The position numbers and the translations under genes are program-made. Of a stretch of DNA of 64,000 nucleotides, positions 54,604 through 64,000 are shown piece by piece. Origin of the DNA: Geobacter sp. DSM 9736 (GTDB lineage Bacteria; Desulfobacterota; Desulfuromonadia; Geobacterales; Geobacteraceae). The first letter of the stretch is position 1. Each line of letters starts with the position of its first letter. Location: positions 1,922,501 to 1,986,500 of the forward strand of contig NZ_LT896716.1 in assembly GCF_900187405.1 (NCBI RefSeq). The letters run 5' to 3'. The notes beneath the pieces were generated by a model. The model was given only the letters and a program-made list of their open reading frames with translations, did no database searches and was not told the origin of the DNA.

Positions 54604-54721
54604 GTTACATCCCCTGCAGGCTTCGACGATTGGCCTCAGCCTTGAAATTATTCGATTGACGAACCGGCGTCCTGGGTAAAAAGGAGGGAGTTTACGGTAC
54701 CGGGGAAAAAATTGAATCACG

Positions 54722-54750
54722 AAAATAATACATCGGGAAGGATGTGTCAA
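54722..54750 (-). promoter_or_regulatory. Sigma-70 promoter of ilvD
   Basis: Minus strand TTGACA, 17 bases, TATTTT (a TATTAT is present at spacing 14). The 110-base leader shows no T-box. Confidence 0.6.
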
Positions 54751-54764
54751 TGAATAGAAAGCTG

Positions 54765-55457
54765 TTATAACGCATCTTTTCTTATTTTAGCCAATTCCGC
54801 TTCCGATGCTCTTATGTAGACGGGAGCAAGGGAGTGAACGGGAATAGCTTCCCCACGCAGAAGCGCCTGCCGGGCCAATGAAGCCCCCCGCGCCGCCGAC
54901 GGCTGATGGCACGGTACATCCGGAAATAAGGCCTCGCCGCCGAACCGATCCTCGATAAGATGCCGGTATGCCAGCGCCCCATCTCCGAGAAAAAGCACCG
55001 GACCGCTCAACCGTTCCAGAAACAGAGCCGGCGGCGCCACGCAATCCCCAACAAGAGGCTCAGGAACCTCCCCCATCCGGTACAGCGCGGCGTATATCTC
55101 CTTTTTCCTCGCATCGAACATCGGACAGACCGGCACACCGGCATGCGACACGTTGAGGGAGAGCATGGCGAGGGAGGAAAACCCGGCAACGGGTTTCCCA
55201 GTTGCAAGGGCAAGGGCCTTCACTGTAGCAACGCCGATGCGCACACCGGTAAAGGAACCGGGCCCCAGGGCGACTCCGAAGCAGTCGATATCCTGAATGT
55301 CCAGGCCGGCACCATGCATGACCGCAGCCACCATCTCCATGACCCGGGTAGACTGATGGCCCTGCACGTTCAGCAGTGACTCGGCAATGAGGCGGTCATC
55401 ACTTGTCAACGCAACGCTGCATGCGCTGGTAGATGTGTCGATTGTGAGGATCTTCAT
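54765..55457 (-). CDS. tsaB: tRNA threonylcarbamoyladenosine biosynthesis protein TsaB
   Basis: 230 aa ASKHA-fold protein. [39 protein letters not shown] and [15 protein letters not shown] are typical. Partner of TsaD in t6A synthesis. 12 bases after rseP. Confidence 0.94.
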   Translation of the reverse strand: MKILTIDTSTSACSVALTSDDRLIAESLLNVQGHQSTRVMEMVAAVMHGAGLDIQDIDCFGVALGPGSFTGVRIGVATVKALALATGKPVAGFSSLAMLSLNVSHAGVPVCPMFDARKKEIYAALYRMGEVPEPLVGDCVAPPALFLERLSGPVLFLGDGALAYRHLIEDRFGGEALFPDVPCHQPSAARGASLARQALLRGEAIPVHSLAPVYIRASEAELAKIRKDAL

Positions 55458-55469
55458 CGAAGCGCGTTA

Positions 55470-56537
55470 CTACCCCTGCCCAACGAAATAACGGGCAATG
55501 TCGTTGTAAAAGGCGAGAAGCATGAGACCCACCAGAAGAACCAGCCCCACCTGCTGGGCCACCTCCCGGGTCTTCTGACTTACCGGCCGCCCGGTGACAA
55601 GCTCGATGAAGAAGAAGAAAAGGTGTCCGCCATCCAGGATCGGCACCGGCAGAAGGTTCAGGATTCCCAGGTTCACGGAAAGGAGCGCCATGAAGGCTAT
55701 GAAACTTGCACCTCCAGCGGCAGCCTGTTGTCCCGCCATCTTGGCGATCATGATGGGCCCGCCGACGGTATCGAGAGGCACTGTCCGCTCTACGAGCTTC
55801 ACAAGGGAAAGGACCGTCAGCTTCACCACGTTCCAGCTCTGTACGCTCCCTTTCAACAGGGCGTCCACAGGCCCGAAACGATCGATCACCACATCTCCCG
55901 CCGCTACGACGCCGATTACGGGGGTGGTAACGTTCTCACCAAACAGATTCTTAGCCGTCCGTGTTTCAGGGGTCATCGTGAAGGAGTGAACAGCGTCACC
56001 CCGTTTCACCTGGACGCTCACTGGCTTTCCGGCACCTTCGGCAATTTCCTTTGCGAACTCGTCCCACCGGTCCACGCTGCGGCCATTTATTGCGGTAACG
56101 ACATCTTCCGCCTTGATTCCCGCCTGCGCAGCAGGTTTGTCTTTTACAACTTCCCCGATTTTTGTGGTGACCGATGGAACACCGATCATAAACACGGCGA
56201 TGAAGGCGATCCACGCAAAAAGAAGATTGAAGACAGGGCCGGCGGCAACGATGGCTATCCGCTGCAGCGGCGGCTTTGCGGCAAAAGATCGGGCCTTCTC
56301 CTCCTCGGAAAGCTCGACGTCCCCCCCCTCGCCCACCATCTTCACGTATCCGCCCAGCGGAAAGGCTGAAATCAGGTATTCCGTCTCTCCCCGCTTGAAT
56401 CCGACGACTTTCGTACCGAAACCGAGGGAAAACTTCTCCACCCCCACCCCAAACAGCTTGGCGAAGAGGAAATGGCCGAGTTCGTGGACGAAAATAAGGA
56501 CACCGAGGACTATTATTGCCGAAATGATGCTGACCAT
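55470..56537 (-). CDS. rseP: RIP metalloprotease RseP
   Basis: 355 aa site-2 protease. HELGHFLFAK zinc motif in the first helix, a PDZ domain (about 115-190), and NLLPVPILDGGHLFFF in a late helix. Intramembrane cleavage of anti-sigma factors. Upstream of tsaB, downstream of dxr. Confidence 0.95.
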   Translation of the reverse strand: MVSIISAIIVLGVLIFVHELGHFLFAKLFGVGVEKFSLGFGTKVVGFKRGETEYLISAFPLGGYVKMVGEGGDVELSEEEKARSFAAKPPLQRIAIVAAGPVFNLLFAWIAFIAVFMIGVPSVTTKIGEVVKDKPAAQAGIKAEDVVTAINGRSVDRWDEFAKEIAEGAGKPVSVQVKRGDAVHSFTMTPETRTAKNLFGENVTTPVIGVVAAGDVVIDRFGPVDALLKGSVQSWNVVKLTVLSLVKLVERTVPLDTVGGPIMIAKMAGQQAAAGGASFIAFMALLSVNLGILNLLPVPILDGGHLFFFFIELVTGRPVSQKTREVAQQVGLVLLVGLMLLAFYNDIARYFVGQG

Positions 56538-56626
56538 GTGGCTCTCTCAGTTTAACTCAGGTTAAGTTGAGGATAAGGCGAGCGCCTGAACCTCTTCCGT
56601 ACACAAATCGAAGGGAAACATTCATC

Positions 56627-57784
56627 CTACTTCAATCCCAGCATCTCCCGCGTTTTCTCCCGCGCCCACCGGTCCACCATCAGGACCTCCTCTATCGAGC
56701 CGAGAGAATGGGGCTGATGGACATCCATCGTTTTCTCTATTGCGCGGGAGATGTCAGTGAATCCTATTCTCCCCTTCAGGAAGGCCTCTACGGCAACCTC
56801 GTTCGCAGCATTCATGACTGCAGGCATGCTTTCGCCGTCAGACATGGCGCGGTAAGCAAGTTGCAGCGCCGGGAATCGGAAATGGTCCGGCTTCAGGAAG
56901 GTCAATCCGGAAAGATCGGTCAGGTCCAACGGCTTAACTCCCGTAACCACACGCTCCGGATATGTAAGGGCGTAAGCGATGGGAGCCTTCATGTCGGGAA
57001 CACCCAACTGGGCGATAACGCAGCCGTCGGTATATTCTACCATGGAATGGATGATGCTCTGGGGATGGATATTGACCGCTATGCGCTCTCCCGGCACATC
57101 GAACAACCAGCGTGCCTCTATGACTTCCAGTCCCTTGTTCATCATCGTCGCCGAGTCGATGGTGATCTTCTGCCCCATGCTCCAGTTAGGGTGGTTCAGG
57201 GCGTCTGCCACGGACACTTGCGCGAGCTTGTCGAGGGGGTAGTGAAGGAACGGTCCCCCGGACGCGGTGAGTATGATTCTTGTGACATCGGATGCTCGAT
57301 GCCCCTGCAGCGACTGGAAGACCGCGCTGTGCTCGCTGTCCACCGGAAAAAGGTTCACCCCCTTTTCCCGGACCCTCGACATGATCAGGTGCCCCGCCGT
57401 CACAAGGGTCTCCTTGTTGGCTAAAGCCACATCCTTACCAGCCTCGATGGCTGCGGCCGTCGGCACGAGCCCCGCTGCGCCGACTATCGCGGCGACCACC
57501 AGGTCGGCATCGGCTGCGGTTGCCGCCGCAATGAGACCTGGCACCCCCCAGGCTATTTCCGGGCGCGCGCCGGCAGGCAGCATACCCTCCAGTTGCCGGG
57601 CACGCTCTTCAGTAAGCACCGAGACGAGGCGAGGGGAGAACGTCTTTATCTGCCGGACGAATAGCTCAAGATTGTTCCCAGCCGTCAGGGCAGCGACCCG
57701 GAATCTCTCAGGATGGGATGCAACTATATCCAGAGTGCTGACTCCGATGGAGCCGGTAGAGCCGAGAATGCTGAGAGATTTCAT
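56627..57784 (-). CDS. dxr: 1-deoxy-D-xylulose-5-phosphate reductoisomerase
   Basis: 385 aa. [17 protein letters not shown] (NADPH), [32 protein letters not shown] and [28 protein letters not shown]. Second step of the MEP isoprenoid pathway. Follows cdsA by 8 bases. Confidence 0.97.
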   Translation of the reverse strand: MKSLSILGSTGSIGVSTLDIVASHPERFRVAALTAGNNLELFVRQIKTFSPRLVSVLTEERARQLEGMLPAGARPEIAWGVPGLIAAATAADADLVVAAIVGAAGLVPTAAAIEAGKDVALANKETLVTAGHLIMSRVREKGVNLFPVDSEHSAVFQSLQGHRASDVTRIILTASGGPFLHYPLDKLAQVSVADALNHPNWSMGQKITIDSATMMNKGLEVIEARWLFDVPGERIAVNIHPQSIIHSMVEYTDGCVIAQLGVPDMKAPIAYALTYPERVVTGVKPLDLTDLSGLTFLKPDHFRFPALQLAYRAMSDGESMPAVMNAANEVAVEAFLKGRIGFTDISRAIEKTMDVHQPHSLGSIEEVLMVDRWAREKTREMLGLK

Positions 57785-57792
57785 AGGTTCCT

Positions 57793-58590
57793 CTATAACC
57801 GAAACAGAAACGCGGCGCAGAAGTACGCGGCAGGAGCGGCAAAGAGCATGCTGTCGAGCCGGTCGAGAATGCCTCCGTGCCCCGGGACGATCGTCCCGGA
57901 GTCTTTGACGCCGAAGCTCCTCTTGAGCATTGATTCGAAAAGGTCGCCCAACTGGCCGAGCACGCCAAGAAGTATCGCCGCCACAACGGCAGCGGCGACT
58001 GAAAGTTCCGGGAAAAAAGTGGCCTTGCAGATGAGAGCGCCTGTCAGGCTGCCGGCCACCCCCCCGAGAGCGCCCTCTATGCTCTTGTTGGGACTCACTG
58101 CCGGGTAGAGCTTGTGCCGGCCAAAGCTGCTCCCCACGTAATACGCAAAAGTGTCACCTGCCATAACTATGACAAGAAGGAGAAATATCCAGGATGTGCC
58201 GAGCGGAAGAAGCCGCAGGAGGATGAAATGGCAAAGAAGCAGCGGGACATAGAGAAAGCCGGTGGCAAGGAAACTAATCTCCCCCGCAACTGCTTTCATC
58301 TCCCGGAACCGGAAGAGAAAGAGAAGCCCGGACATGAGCACCAGTACTGTCAAGCCGCTGATGAACAGCCTGTAGGGGTCGCTCGTCAGCAGTGCAAGTG
58401 GAAGGAGCCCTCCAGTCACGGCGGCAGCCATACCTTCACCCCAACGGGCAGGAATGGCCATGGCGTAGAACTCCCGCAGCCCGAGGAAGGAAAAGAGCGA
58501 GATCAGGCAGGCAAAGGGGAAAGGCCCGGCTTTGAGGATGAAGAGAATGAGAAGCGGCAGCGCCACCGCCGCTGTAAGAAGTCTCTTTAT
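57793..58590 (-). CDS. cdsA: Phosphatidate cytidylyltransferase (probable ATA start)
   Basis: 265 aa from 58590. Many membrane helices and the C-terminal signature [19 protein letters not shown]...[36 protein letters not shown]. Family proteins start MKRLLTA...LPLL; here the matching codons begin ATA AAG AGA CTT CTT ACA, with GGAGGGGG eight bases before the ATA and an in-frame stop further up. The only standard start nearby is GTG at 58566, which has no ribosome site. Makes CDP-diacylglycerol for PssA. Confidence 0.88.
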   Translation of the reverse strand: MKRLLTAAVALPLLILFILKAGPFPFACLISLFSFLGLREFYAMAIPARWGEGMAAAVTGGLLPLALLTSDPYRLFISGLTVLVLMSGLLFLFRFREMKAVAGEISFLATGFLYVPLLLCHFILLRLLPLGTSWIFLLLVIVMAGDTFAYYVGSSFGRHKLYPAVSPNKSIEGALGGVAGSLTGALICKATFFPELSVAAAVVAAILLGVLGQLGDLFESMLKRSFGVKDSGTIVPGHGGILDRLDSMLFAAPAAYFCAAFLFRL

Positions 58591-58642
58591 GTTAGCCCCC
58601 TCCGAAAAGGTCCGAATAGACCCTCATAACATTATGAAACCG

Positions 58643-59383
58643 TCAACTCCCAGCCTGGAGCTGATCGCTGGTCCTCCCGAAGCGCCGCTCCCGCGCCTGG
58701 TAGTCCGCCAGTGCCTGGTGCAGTTCGCGAACGCCGAACTCAGGCCAGTTGATATCGACGAAATAGAGCTCGGTATACGCCAGCTGCCATAGGAGAAAAT
58801 TGCTGATGCGCATCTCCCCGCTGGTCCTGATGAGAAGATCCGGGTCGGGCATCTCCGCGGTAAACAAATATCCGGAGAAGAGACGTTCATCTATTTCGTC
58901 TTCCGAAATCCGCCCTGCTGCAACATCGCCAGCCAGACGCCTGGCCGCAGCGGCGATCTCCTGCCGCGAGCCGTACGATAGGGCAAGCGTCAGAACCATC
59001 CCCGTATTCCCCGAGGTAATGCGGATTGCTTCGTCCACCGCCTTATTTATGTGGGGGGGGAGGTCACTCCGATTCCCGATGACGTTGAACCGGATGTTGT
59101 TATTCATCATTCGCGGAACTTCGAGCTCGATGTATTTCTTCAACAGGCTCATCAGTGCCGTCACTTCGGCCTTGGGCCGCAGCCAGTTTTCTGCCGAAAA
59201 CGCAAAAAGGGTGAGGTAGGAGACCCCTATGGTCGAACACTCTTCGACGATGGTCCGTACCGTCTCCACCCCCTGCCTGTGCCCGACTATCCGCCGCAGC
59301 ATCCTGGACCGGGCCCAGCGGCCATTTCCGTCCATGATGATGGCCAGATGCCGAGGAAGCTTCTCGGAGTTCAATAGTTTCAT
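58643..59383 (-). CDS. uppS: Isoprenyl (undecaprenyl diphosphate) synthase
   Basis: 246 aa cis-prenyltransferase. HLAIIMDGNGRWARSRML, FAFSAENWLRP and DLLIRTSGEMRISNFLLWQLAYTELYF are intact. Makes the C55 carrier lipid. Start of the uppS-cdsA-dxr-rseP-tsaB run. Confidence 0.97.
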   Translation of the reverse strand: MKLLNSEKLPRHLAIIMDGNGRWARSRMLRRIVGHRQGVETVRTIVEECSTIGVSYLTLFAFSAENWLRPKAEVTALMSLLKKYIELEVPRMMNNNIRFNVIGNRSDLPPHINKAVDEAIRITSGNTGMVLTLALSYGSRQEIAAAARRLAGDVAAGRISEDEIDERLFSGYLFTAEMPDPDLLIRTSGEMRISNFLLWQLAYTELYFVDINWPEFGVRELHQALADYQARERRFGRTSDQLQAGS

Positions 59384-59424
59384 GACTTCCCGTGCAGAGA
59401 GGCTCGAAAGCCCCCAGAAACAAA

Positions 59425-59455
59425 AAATCCCCTTGGATCAGGGGTCGGGGGATTT
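59425..59455 (-). terminator. Second terminator between frr and uppS
   Basis: Minus strand AAATCCCC-loop-GGGGATTTTTT. Lies 40 bases before uppS and behind the frr terminator. Confidence 0.65.
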
Positions 59456-59482
59456 AAACACAAAAGGCCTCGTTTCGCAAGG

Positions 59483-59510
59483 AAAAAAGCCGCCGGTTCT
59501 CACCGGCGGC
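59483..59510 (-). terminator. Terminator after frr
   Basis: Minus strand GCCGCCGGT-GAGA-ACCGGCGGC followed by six T. Confidence 0.9.
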
Positions 59511-59519
59511 CCGTGACGG

Positions 59520-60077
59520 CTAAATCTCCATAACTTCCTTTTCCTTGTGTGAACAAACCTCATCTATTTTCGCTACATGGCTGTTCGTCACATCCTGAAC
59601 CTCTTTTTCCGCACGCTTAAGATCGTCCTCTGAAATGCTCTTTTCCTTCTCCAGCTTCTTAAGGCTGTCGATGGCATCGCGGCGGATGTTGCGCACTGCA
59701 ACCTTCGCGTCCTCCGCCATCTTCTTGAGCTGCTTCACAATGTCCTTGCGGCGCTCCTCGGTGAGAGGAGGAAGGGTCAGGCGGATCACCTTTCCGTCAT
59801 TGGCAGGGGTAAGCCCGAGGTTCGAGTTCATGATCGCCTTCTCGATGGCCTGGATCATTTTGCCTTCCCACGGCTGAAGGGTTATGGTACGAGGCTCCGG
59901 CACCGCAAGCGTCGCCACCTGACTGAGGGGCGAGGGAGTCCCGTAGTAGTCGACCCTGACATCATCGAGAAGGGCAGTACTGGCCCTGCCGGTCCGGATC
60001 TTCTGATATTCCTTGCGCAGTGAATCGATCGTCTTGTCCATATGCACAGACATATCGGTGATGACATTCTTGGTCAC
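59520..60077 (-). CDS. frr: Ribosome recycling factor
   Basis: 185 aa. [54 protein letters not shown], and a coiled-coil end. GTG start with AAAGGAG upstream, one base from pyrH. Confidence 0.97.
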   Translation of the reverse strand: MTKNVITDMSVHMDKTIDSLRKEYQKIRTGRASTALLDDVRVDYYGTPSPLSQVATLAVPEPRTITLQPWEGKMIQAIEKAIMNSNLGLTPANDGKVIRLTLPPLTEERRKDIVKQLKKMAEDAKVAVRNIRRDAIDSLKKLEKEKSISEDDLKRAEKEVQDVTNSHVAKIDEVCSHKEKEVMEI

Positions 60078-60078
60078 T

Positions 60079-60894
<816 letters not shown>

Positions 60895-61545
60895 CTATAC
60901 GCCGGCCGCGGCGGCAACCTCAGCGGCGAAGTCGGACTCCTTCTTCTCCAGCCCTTCGCCGAGAACGTACCGGCAGAACCGGCGGATACTGATGTTCTCA
61001 CCGATTGTCGCGATGGTCTCGTTCAGATACGCCTGGACGGTCTTGTCGGGATCCTTCACGTACGCCTGTTCCAGCAAGCAGATGTCGCCGTAGAACTTGG
61101 AAACCTGCCCTTCGATGATCTTTTCTATTATGTTTTCGGGCTTCCCTGTCTCCCGCGCCTTTGCGCGGTAGATTTCCTTCTCCCGCTCGATGGCGTCCGC
61201 AGGCACTTCCTCCCTGCGTACATACTGGGGAGAAGCAGCAGCGATGTGCATCGCGATGTCCTTGACGAATGTCTGGAAGCCTTCATTTTTTGCAACGAAG
61301 TCGGTCTCGCAGTTTACTTCCAGGAGCACACCGATCTTACCCCCAGCATGTATATAGGAACCGACCATTCCTTCGCTGGCTACGCGCCCGGCTTTTTTGG
61401 CCGCGGCGGCAAGGCCCTTCTTGCGGAGGTAATCGACGGCTTTTTCATGATCGCCACCCGTCTCGGTAAGGGCCTTCTTGCAGTCCATAAGGCCGGCGCC
61501 GGTGGCTTTTCGAAGTTCGTTCACCTGTGCAGCTGTAATACTCAC
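60895..61545 (-). CDS. tsf: Elongation factor Ts
   Basis: 216 aa short-type EF-Ts. [40 protein letters not shown]. Start is GTG at 61545 with GGAGG five bases upstream; an ATG in the same frame lies on the ribosome site itself. Confidence 0.96.
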   Translation of the reverse strand: MSITAAQVNELRKATGAGLMDCKKALTETGGDHEKAVDYLRKKGLAAAAKKAGRVASEGMVGSYIHAGGKIGVLLEVNCETDFVAKNEGFQTFVKDIAMHIAAASPQYVRREEVPADAIEREKEIYRAKARETGKPENIIEKIIEGQVSKFYGDICLLEQAYVKDPDKTVQAYLNETIATIGENISIRRFCRYVLGEGLEKKESDFAAEVAAAAGV

Positions 61546-61636
61546 GGTATCCTCCATCGGCAGCGCCAGTTCAAAGGCAGCTGCCTTAAAAAGTTGATAA
61601 GGCTCCCCGGGCACAAAGGGCCGGGGACTACAAGCG

Positions 61637-62395
61637 CTACTCCGCGGCCGCAGCCTCTTCCGGCGCGGCTCCCTCGGCAAATTCCTCTACATCGGTCTGC
61701 AGTGCGGTATCCCGCGCCTGGGAGCCCTCGATCACGGCATCAGCCATTTTGCTCGTAAGGAGTCGTATAGCCCTGATGGCATCGTCGTTCCCGGGAATGA
61801 CGTAATTGATGTTGTCGGGATCACAGTTTGTATCGACGATTGCCACCACCGGGATATTGAGCTTGTTGGCTTCGCTGATTGCGATCTCCTCATTCTTCGG
61901 GTCTATGACGAACATCATTCCCGGAAGCCGATTCATCCCCTTGATTCCACCCAGGGTCTTTTCGAGCTTCTGCCGTTCCTTTTCTAGCTGCAGAGCCTCT
62001 TTTTTGGTATAAGCATCGATGGAACCGTCGGCAAACATTGCGTCAAGGCGCTTGAGACGGTCTATGCTCTGCTTTACGGTGGTGAAGTTGGTAAGCATGC
62101 CTCCCAGCCAGCGCTGATTTACGTAAAACATTCCGCAACGCTGCGCTTCCTCTGAGATGGCGTCCTGTGCCTGCTTTTTGGTCCCTACGAAAAGAACGGT
62201 CTCGCCGCTCTTGGCAGCCTCGACCACATAATTGTATGCGCTCTTGAAAAGACGGACGGTCTTCTGAAGGTCAATGATGTAGATACCGTTGCGCGCACCG
62301 AAGATGTAAGGCTTCATCTTCGGGTTCCATCTCTTGGTCTGGTGGCCAAAGTGAACACCGGCCTCCAGCAGCTCTTTCATGGTGATGCTCGACAT
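61637..62395 (-). CDS. rpsB: 30S ribosomal protein S2
   Basis: 252 aa. [54 protein letters not shown], and an acidic Glu/Ala-rich tail. AAGGAG precedes the ATG. 91 bases before tsf. Confidence 0.98.
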   Translation of the reverse strand: MSSITMKELLEAGVHFGHQTKRWNPKMKPYIFGARNGIYIIDLQKTVRLFKSAYNYVVEAAKSGETVLFVGTKKQAQDAISEEAQRCGMFYVNQRWLGGMLTNFTTVKQSIDRLKRLDAMFADGSIDAYTKKEALQLEKERQKLEKTLGGIKGMNRLPGMMFVIDPKNEEIAISEANKLNIPVVAIVDTNCDPDNINYVIPGNDDAIRAIRLLTSKMADAVIEGSQARDTALQTDVEEFAEGAAPEEAAAAE

Positions 62396-62506
62396 GATTT
62401 CTCTCCTTTTGGTTGTGCCTCCGCCCCCGAAAGCCCCCCGGAACCCACCCCCATGGCGGGCACCACCGGAAGAACCGAAGAGCGTGCGAATTTGAAACAG
62501 CAAAGT

Positions 62507-62535
62507 TCTATACCACACGACCAGGCGCTTCGCAA
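62507..62535 (-). promoter_or_regulatory. Sigma-70 promoter of rpsB-tsf
   Basis: Minus strand TTGCGA, 17 bases, TATAGA, giving a leader of about 105 bases that could hold an S2 autoregulatory fold. Confidence 0.65.
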
Positions 62536-62609
62536 GGAAATAGTAGGAATATGGTATCGATGCGCACTGATCCTTTTCGTTGGAGCCCTACATCCCGACC
62601 CCCCTTCTA

Positions 62610-62638
62610 TTTACTTCCCCCACCGTCTCATGTATGAT
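62610..62638 (+). promoter_or_regulatory. Candidate promoter of lptF (leaderless arrangement)
   Basis: TTTACT, 17 bases, TATGAT, ending eight bases before the lptF ATG. No Shine-Dalgarno lies between. Confidence 0.45.
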
Positions 62639-62646
62639 GCCCCGCC

Positions 62647-63816
62647 ATGAAAAGGACGCTGCACCTATATCTGTTCAGGGAAACGCTAGTGCCGTTCCTG
62701 CTCGGTATCGCCACCTTCACTTCGGTTCTCCTCATGGGGAGGCTGTTGAAGCTGGCAGATATGGTGGTTGCGAAAGGGGTCCCCCTTTCCGATGTCCTGC
62801 GCCTCGTACTCTATCTCCTTCCGTTCTTCTGCCTCGTCACCATTCCGATGGCGTTCCTCCTTGCGATTCTTCTCGCTTTCGGACGCCTTTCTGCCGACAG
62901 CGAGATCACTGCAATGAAATCGGGAGGCATCAGCATTTACGGGATGCTGCCACCGGTACTCGCGTTTGCCCTGCTTGCCTATGCCGCCACCAGCTTCATA
63001 ACCATGGACGCTCTCCCCCGTGGCAACGTCGCATTCAAAAAAGCGGTTATTGAACTGGCGCGAAGCCGGGCCGACCTGGCACTCAAGGAGCAGGTCTTCA
63101 TCGACGAATTTCCCGGCATCGTAATGTACATCAACCGCTACGACCAGGAAAGACGACTTATGTCGGGCATCCTCCTGCAGGACGAGCGCAATCCCGCCGC
63201 CCCCCTCACCATCTTCGCAGGCCACGGCAGCATATCCTCCAGCGAAGATAACATCCTGCACCTGCGGCTTCACGAGGGGAGCATCCACAGCTCCCTGGGT
63301 CCCGAAGGCTACCGCCTGATCCGGTTCCGGGACTACGACCTCTCGGTAAACCTTGCGCGCAAGGAGGACCGGGTGGAAACAGATGAAGAGGACATGACGT
63401 TCGCGCAACTGCGGAGCGAGATCGCCCGCGGAACTGGGGGCGAGCGGCGCACAAAGGCCATGCTCATCGAGTACCACCGGCGGATTTCGCTCCCGTTTGC
63501 CTGTTTCGTCTTCGCACTTGTGGGAGTCCCATTGGGAATACAGAATCAGCGTTCCGGAAAAGCCGCCGGATTTTCCCTGAGCCTCGGCGTCATCCTTGGC
63601 TACTACATATTGTTCTCTGCTGGAAAAACCCTGACAGAACGCGGTCTGCTTCATCCGGCCGCGGCAACCTGGGCCCCGAACATCCTGTTCCTCCTGCTAG
63701 GGGCATATCTCCTGCGTACAACCGCGGCGGAACGAAGGATAACGCTGTTCGTTCACCTCACGCACCTTACTAACCACCTGCGAAAAAGGTTCGGGCGCGG
63801 GAGGCATACGCGATGA
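62647..63816 (+). CDS. lptF: LPS export permease LptF
   Basis: 389 aa YjgP/YjgQ family. LYLFRETLVPFLLGIATFTSVLLMGRLLKLADMVV, three helices, a beta-jellyroll periplasmic domain (about 130-260), and three more helices (PFACFVFALVGVPLGIQ). Works with LptG and LptB to pull LPS from the inner membrane. It overlaps lptG in ATGA. Confidence 0.92.
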   Translation: MKRTLHLYLFRETLVPFLLGIATFTSVLLMGRLLKLADMVVAKGVPLSDVLRLVLYLLPFFCLVTIPMAFLLAILLAFGRLSADSEITAMKSGGISIYGMLPPVLAFALLAYAATSFITMDALPRGNVAFKKAVIELARSRADLALKEQVFIDEFPGIVMYINRYDQERRLMSGILLQDERNPAAPLTIFAGHGSISSSEDNILHLRLHEGSIHSSLGPEGYRLIRFRDYDLSVNLARKEDRVETDEEDMTFAQLRSEIARGTGGERRTKAMLIEYHRRISLPFACFVFALVGVPLGIQNQRSGKAAGFSLSLGVILGYYILFSAGKTLTERGLLHPAAATWAPNILFLLLGAYLLRTTAAERRITLFVHLTHLTNHLRKRFGRGRHTR

Positions 63817-64000
63817 CAATCCTCAACCGCCTGATAACCGCCACCTTCCTGCGCATCTTCACTCTCTGCACCGGCTCATTCGTAGCAATCTACCTCGTCA
63901 TCGATTTTCTCGACAGAGGAGGACGCTTTTTGCGTGCCGGAGGGGCAATCCATCACATATCGCTCTATTTCCTCTGGAAAATTCCCGAAATTGTCAGCCA
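63813..64000 (+). CDS. lptG: LPS export permease LptG (partial)
   Basis: First 62 codons only; runs off the right edge. MTILNRLITATFLRIFT, FVAIYLVIDFLDRGGRFL and HHISLYFLWKIPEIV match LptG N-termini. The ATG overlaps the lptF stop. Confidence 0.85.
   Translation, partial: MTILNRLITATFLRIFTLCTGSFVAIYLVIDFLDRGGRFLRAGGAIHHISLYFLWKIPEIVS

Overview
The window looks like a chromosomal core region of a Geobacter-type bacterium (Desulfuromonadia/Geobacterales). The reasons are: two tandem multiheme cytochrome c operons that pair an outer-membrane beta-barrel with cytochromes; a T-box riboswitch in front of leuA, the gene order ilvD-ilvB-ilvN-ilvC-psd-pssA-leuA, split zapA/6S/fau and SRP/ribosomal operons, and moderately high GC. 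Taxon is inferred from gene content and order only. I see no phage, IS element, CRISPR array, tRNA or rRNA.

Layout. 1-8 kb (minus strand): ymdB (cut by the window edge), rny, fau (5-formyl-THF cyclo-ligase), a candidate 6S RNA, zapA, a zapB-like gene, ftsY and smc. 8.2-12 kb (plus): a large AsmA-type envelope protein and a small lipoprotein. 12-16.7 kb (minus): a B12-binding radical SAM/TPR protein, a Nudix hydrolase, a LysM-NlpC/P60 peptidase and a diadenylate cyclase fused to YbbR domains. ubiE/menG follows at 16.9 kb (plus).

17.7-25.3 kb (minus) holds two consecutive copies of a three-gene set: 403-405 aa beta-barrel, 230-232 aa octaheme periplasmic cytochrome, 502-558 aa outer-membrane nonaheme lipoprotein. 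This is the layout of a porin-cytochrome conduit for extracellular electron transfer. The two copies have diverged, and their upstream regions differ: a strong sigma-70 promoter for the downstream copy and a candidate sigma-54 promoter for the upstream copy. 25.6-30.2 kb carries rsmI, a split glutamine-dependent NAD synthetase, small stress-type proteins, yraN and rnhB. 30.4-34.7 kb is the ffh-rpsP-khpA-rimM-trmD-RNA methyltransferase-rplS operon behind a good sigma-70 promoter.

34.9-39.9 kb contains a nucleoside phosphorylase-like gene and, convergent to it, an operon of an unfamiliar secreted protein built from about twenty aromatic-proline (WPF/Y-type) repeats, MlaE, MlaD and a CruF-like carotenoid protein. 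No MlaF ATPase is present, and this is the best candidate here for an undescribed system. 40-42 kb is leuCD; then a LOG-family protein and a cold-shock gene (plus). 43.6-45.9 kb (minus) encodes a secreted HExxH protein with a CFI-type C-terminus and a small secreted partner. Their Shine-Dalgarno lies directly after the leuA terminator.

46-54.6 kb is branched-chain amino acid synthesis (leuA under a Leu T-box, ilvC, ilvN, ilvB, ilvD) with psd and pssA in between. 54.8-62.4 kb is tsaB-rseP-dxr-cdsA-uppS-frr-pyrH-tsf-rpsB, the usual translation/envelope block, in which cdsA seems to start at ATA. Divergent lptF and the start of lptG close the window.
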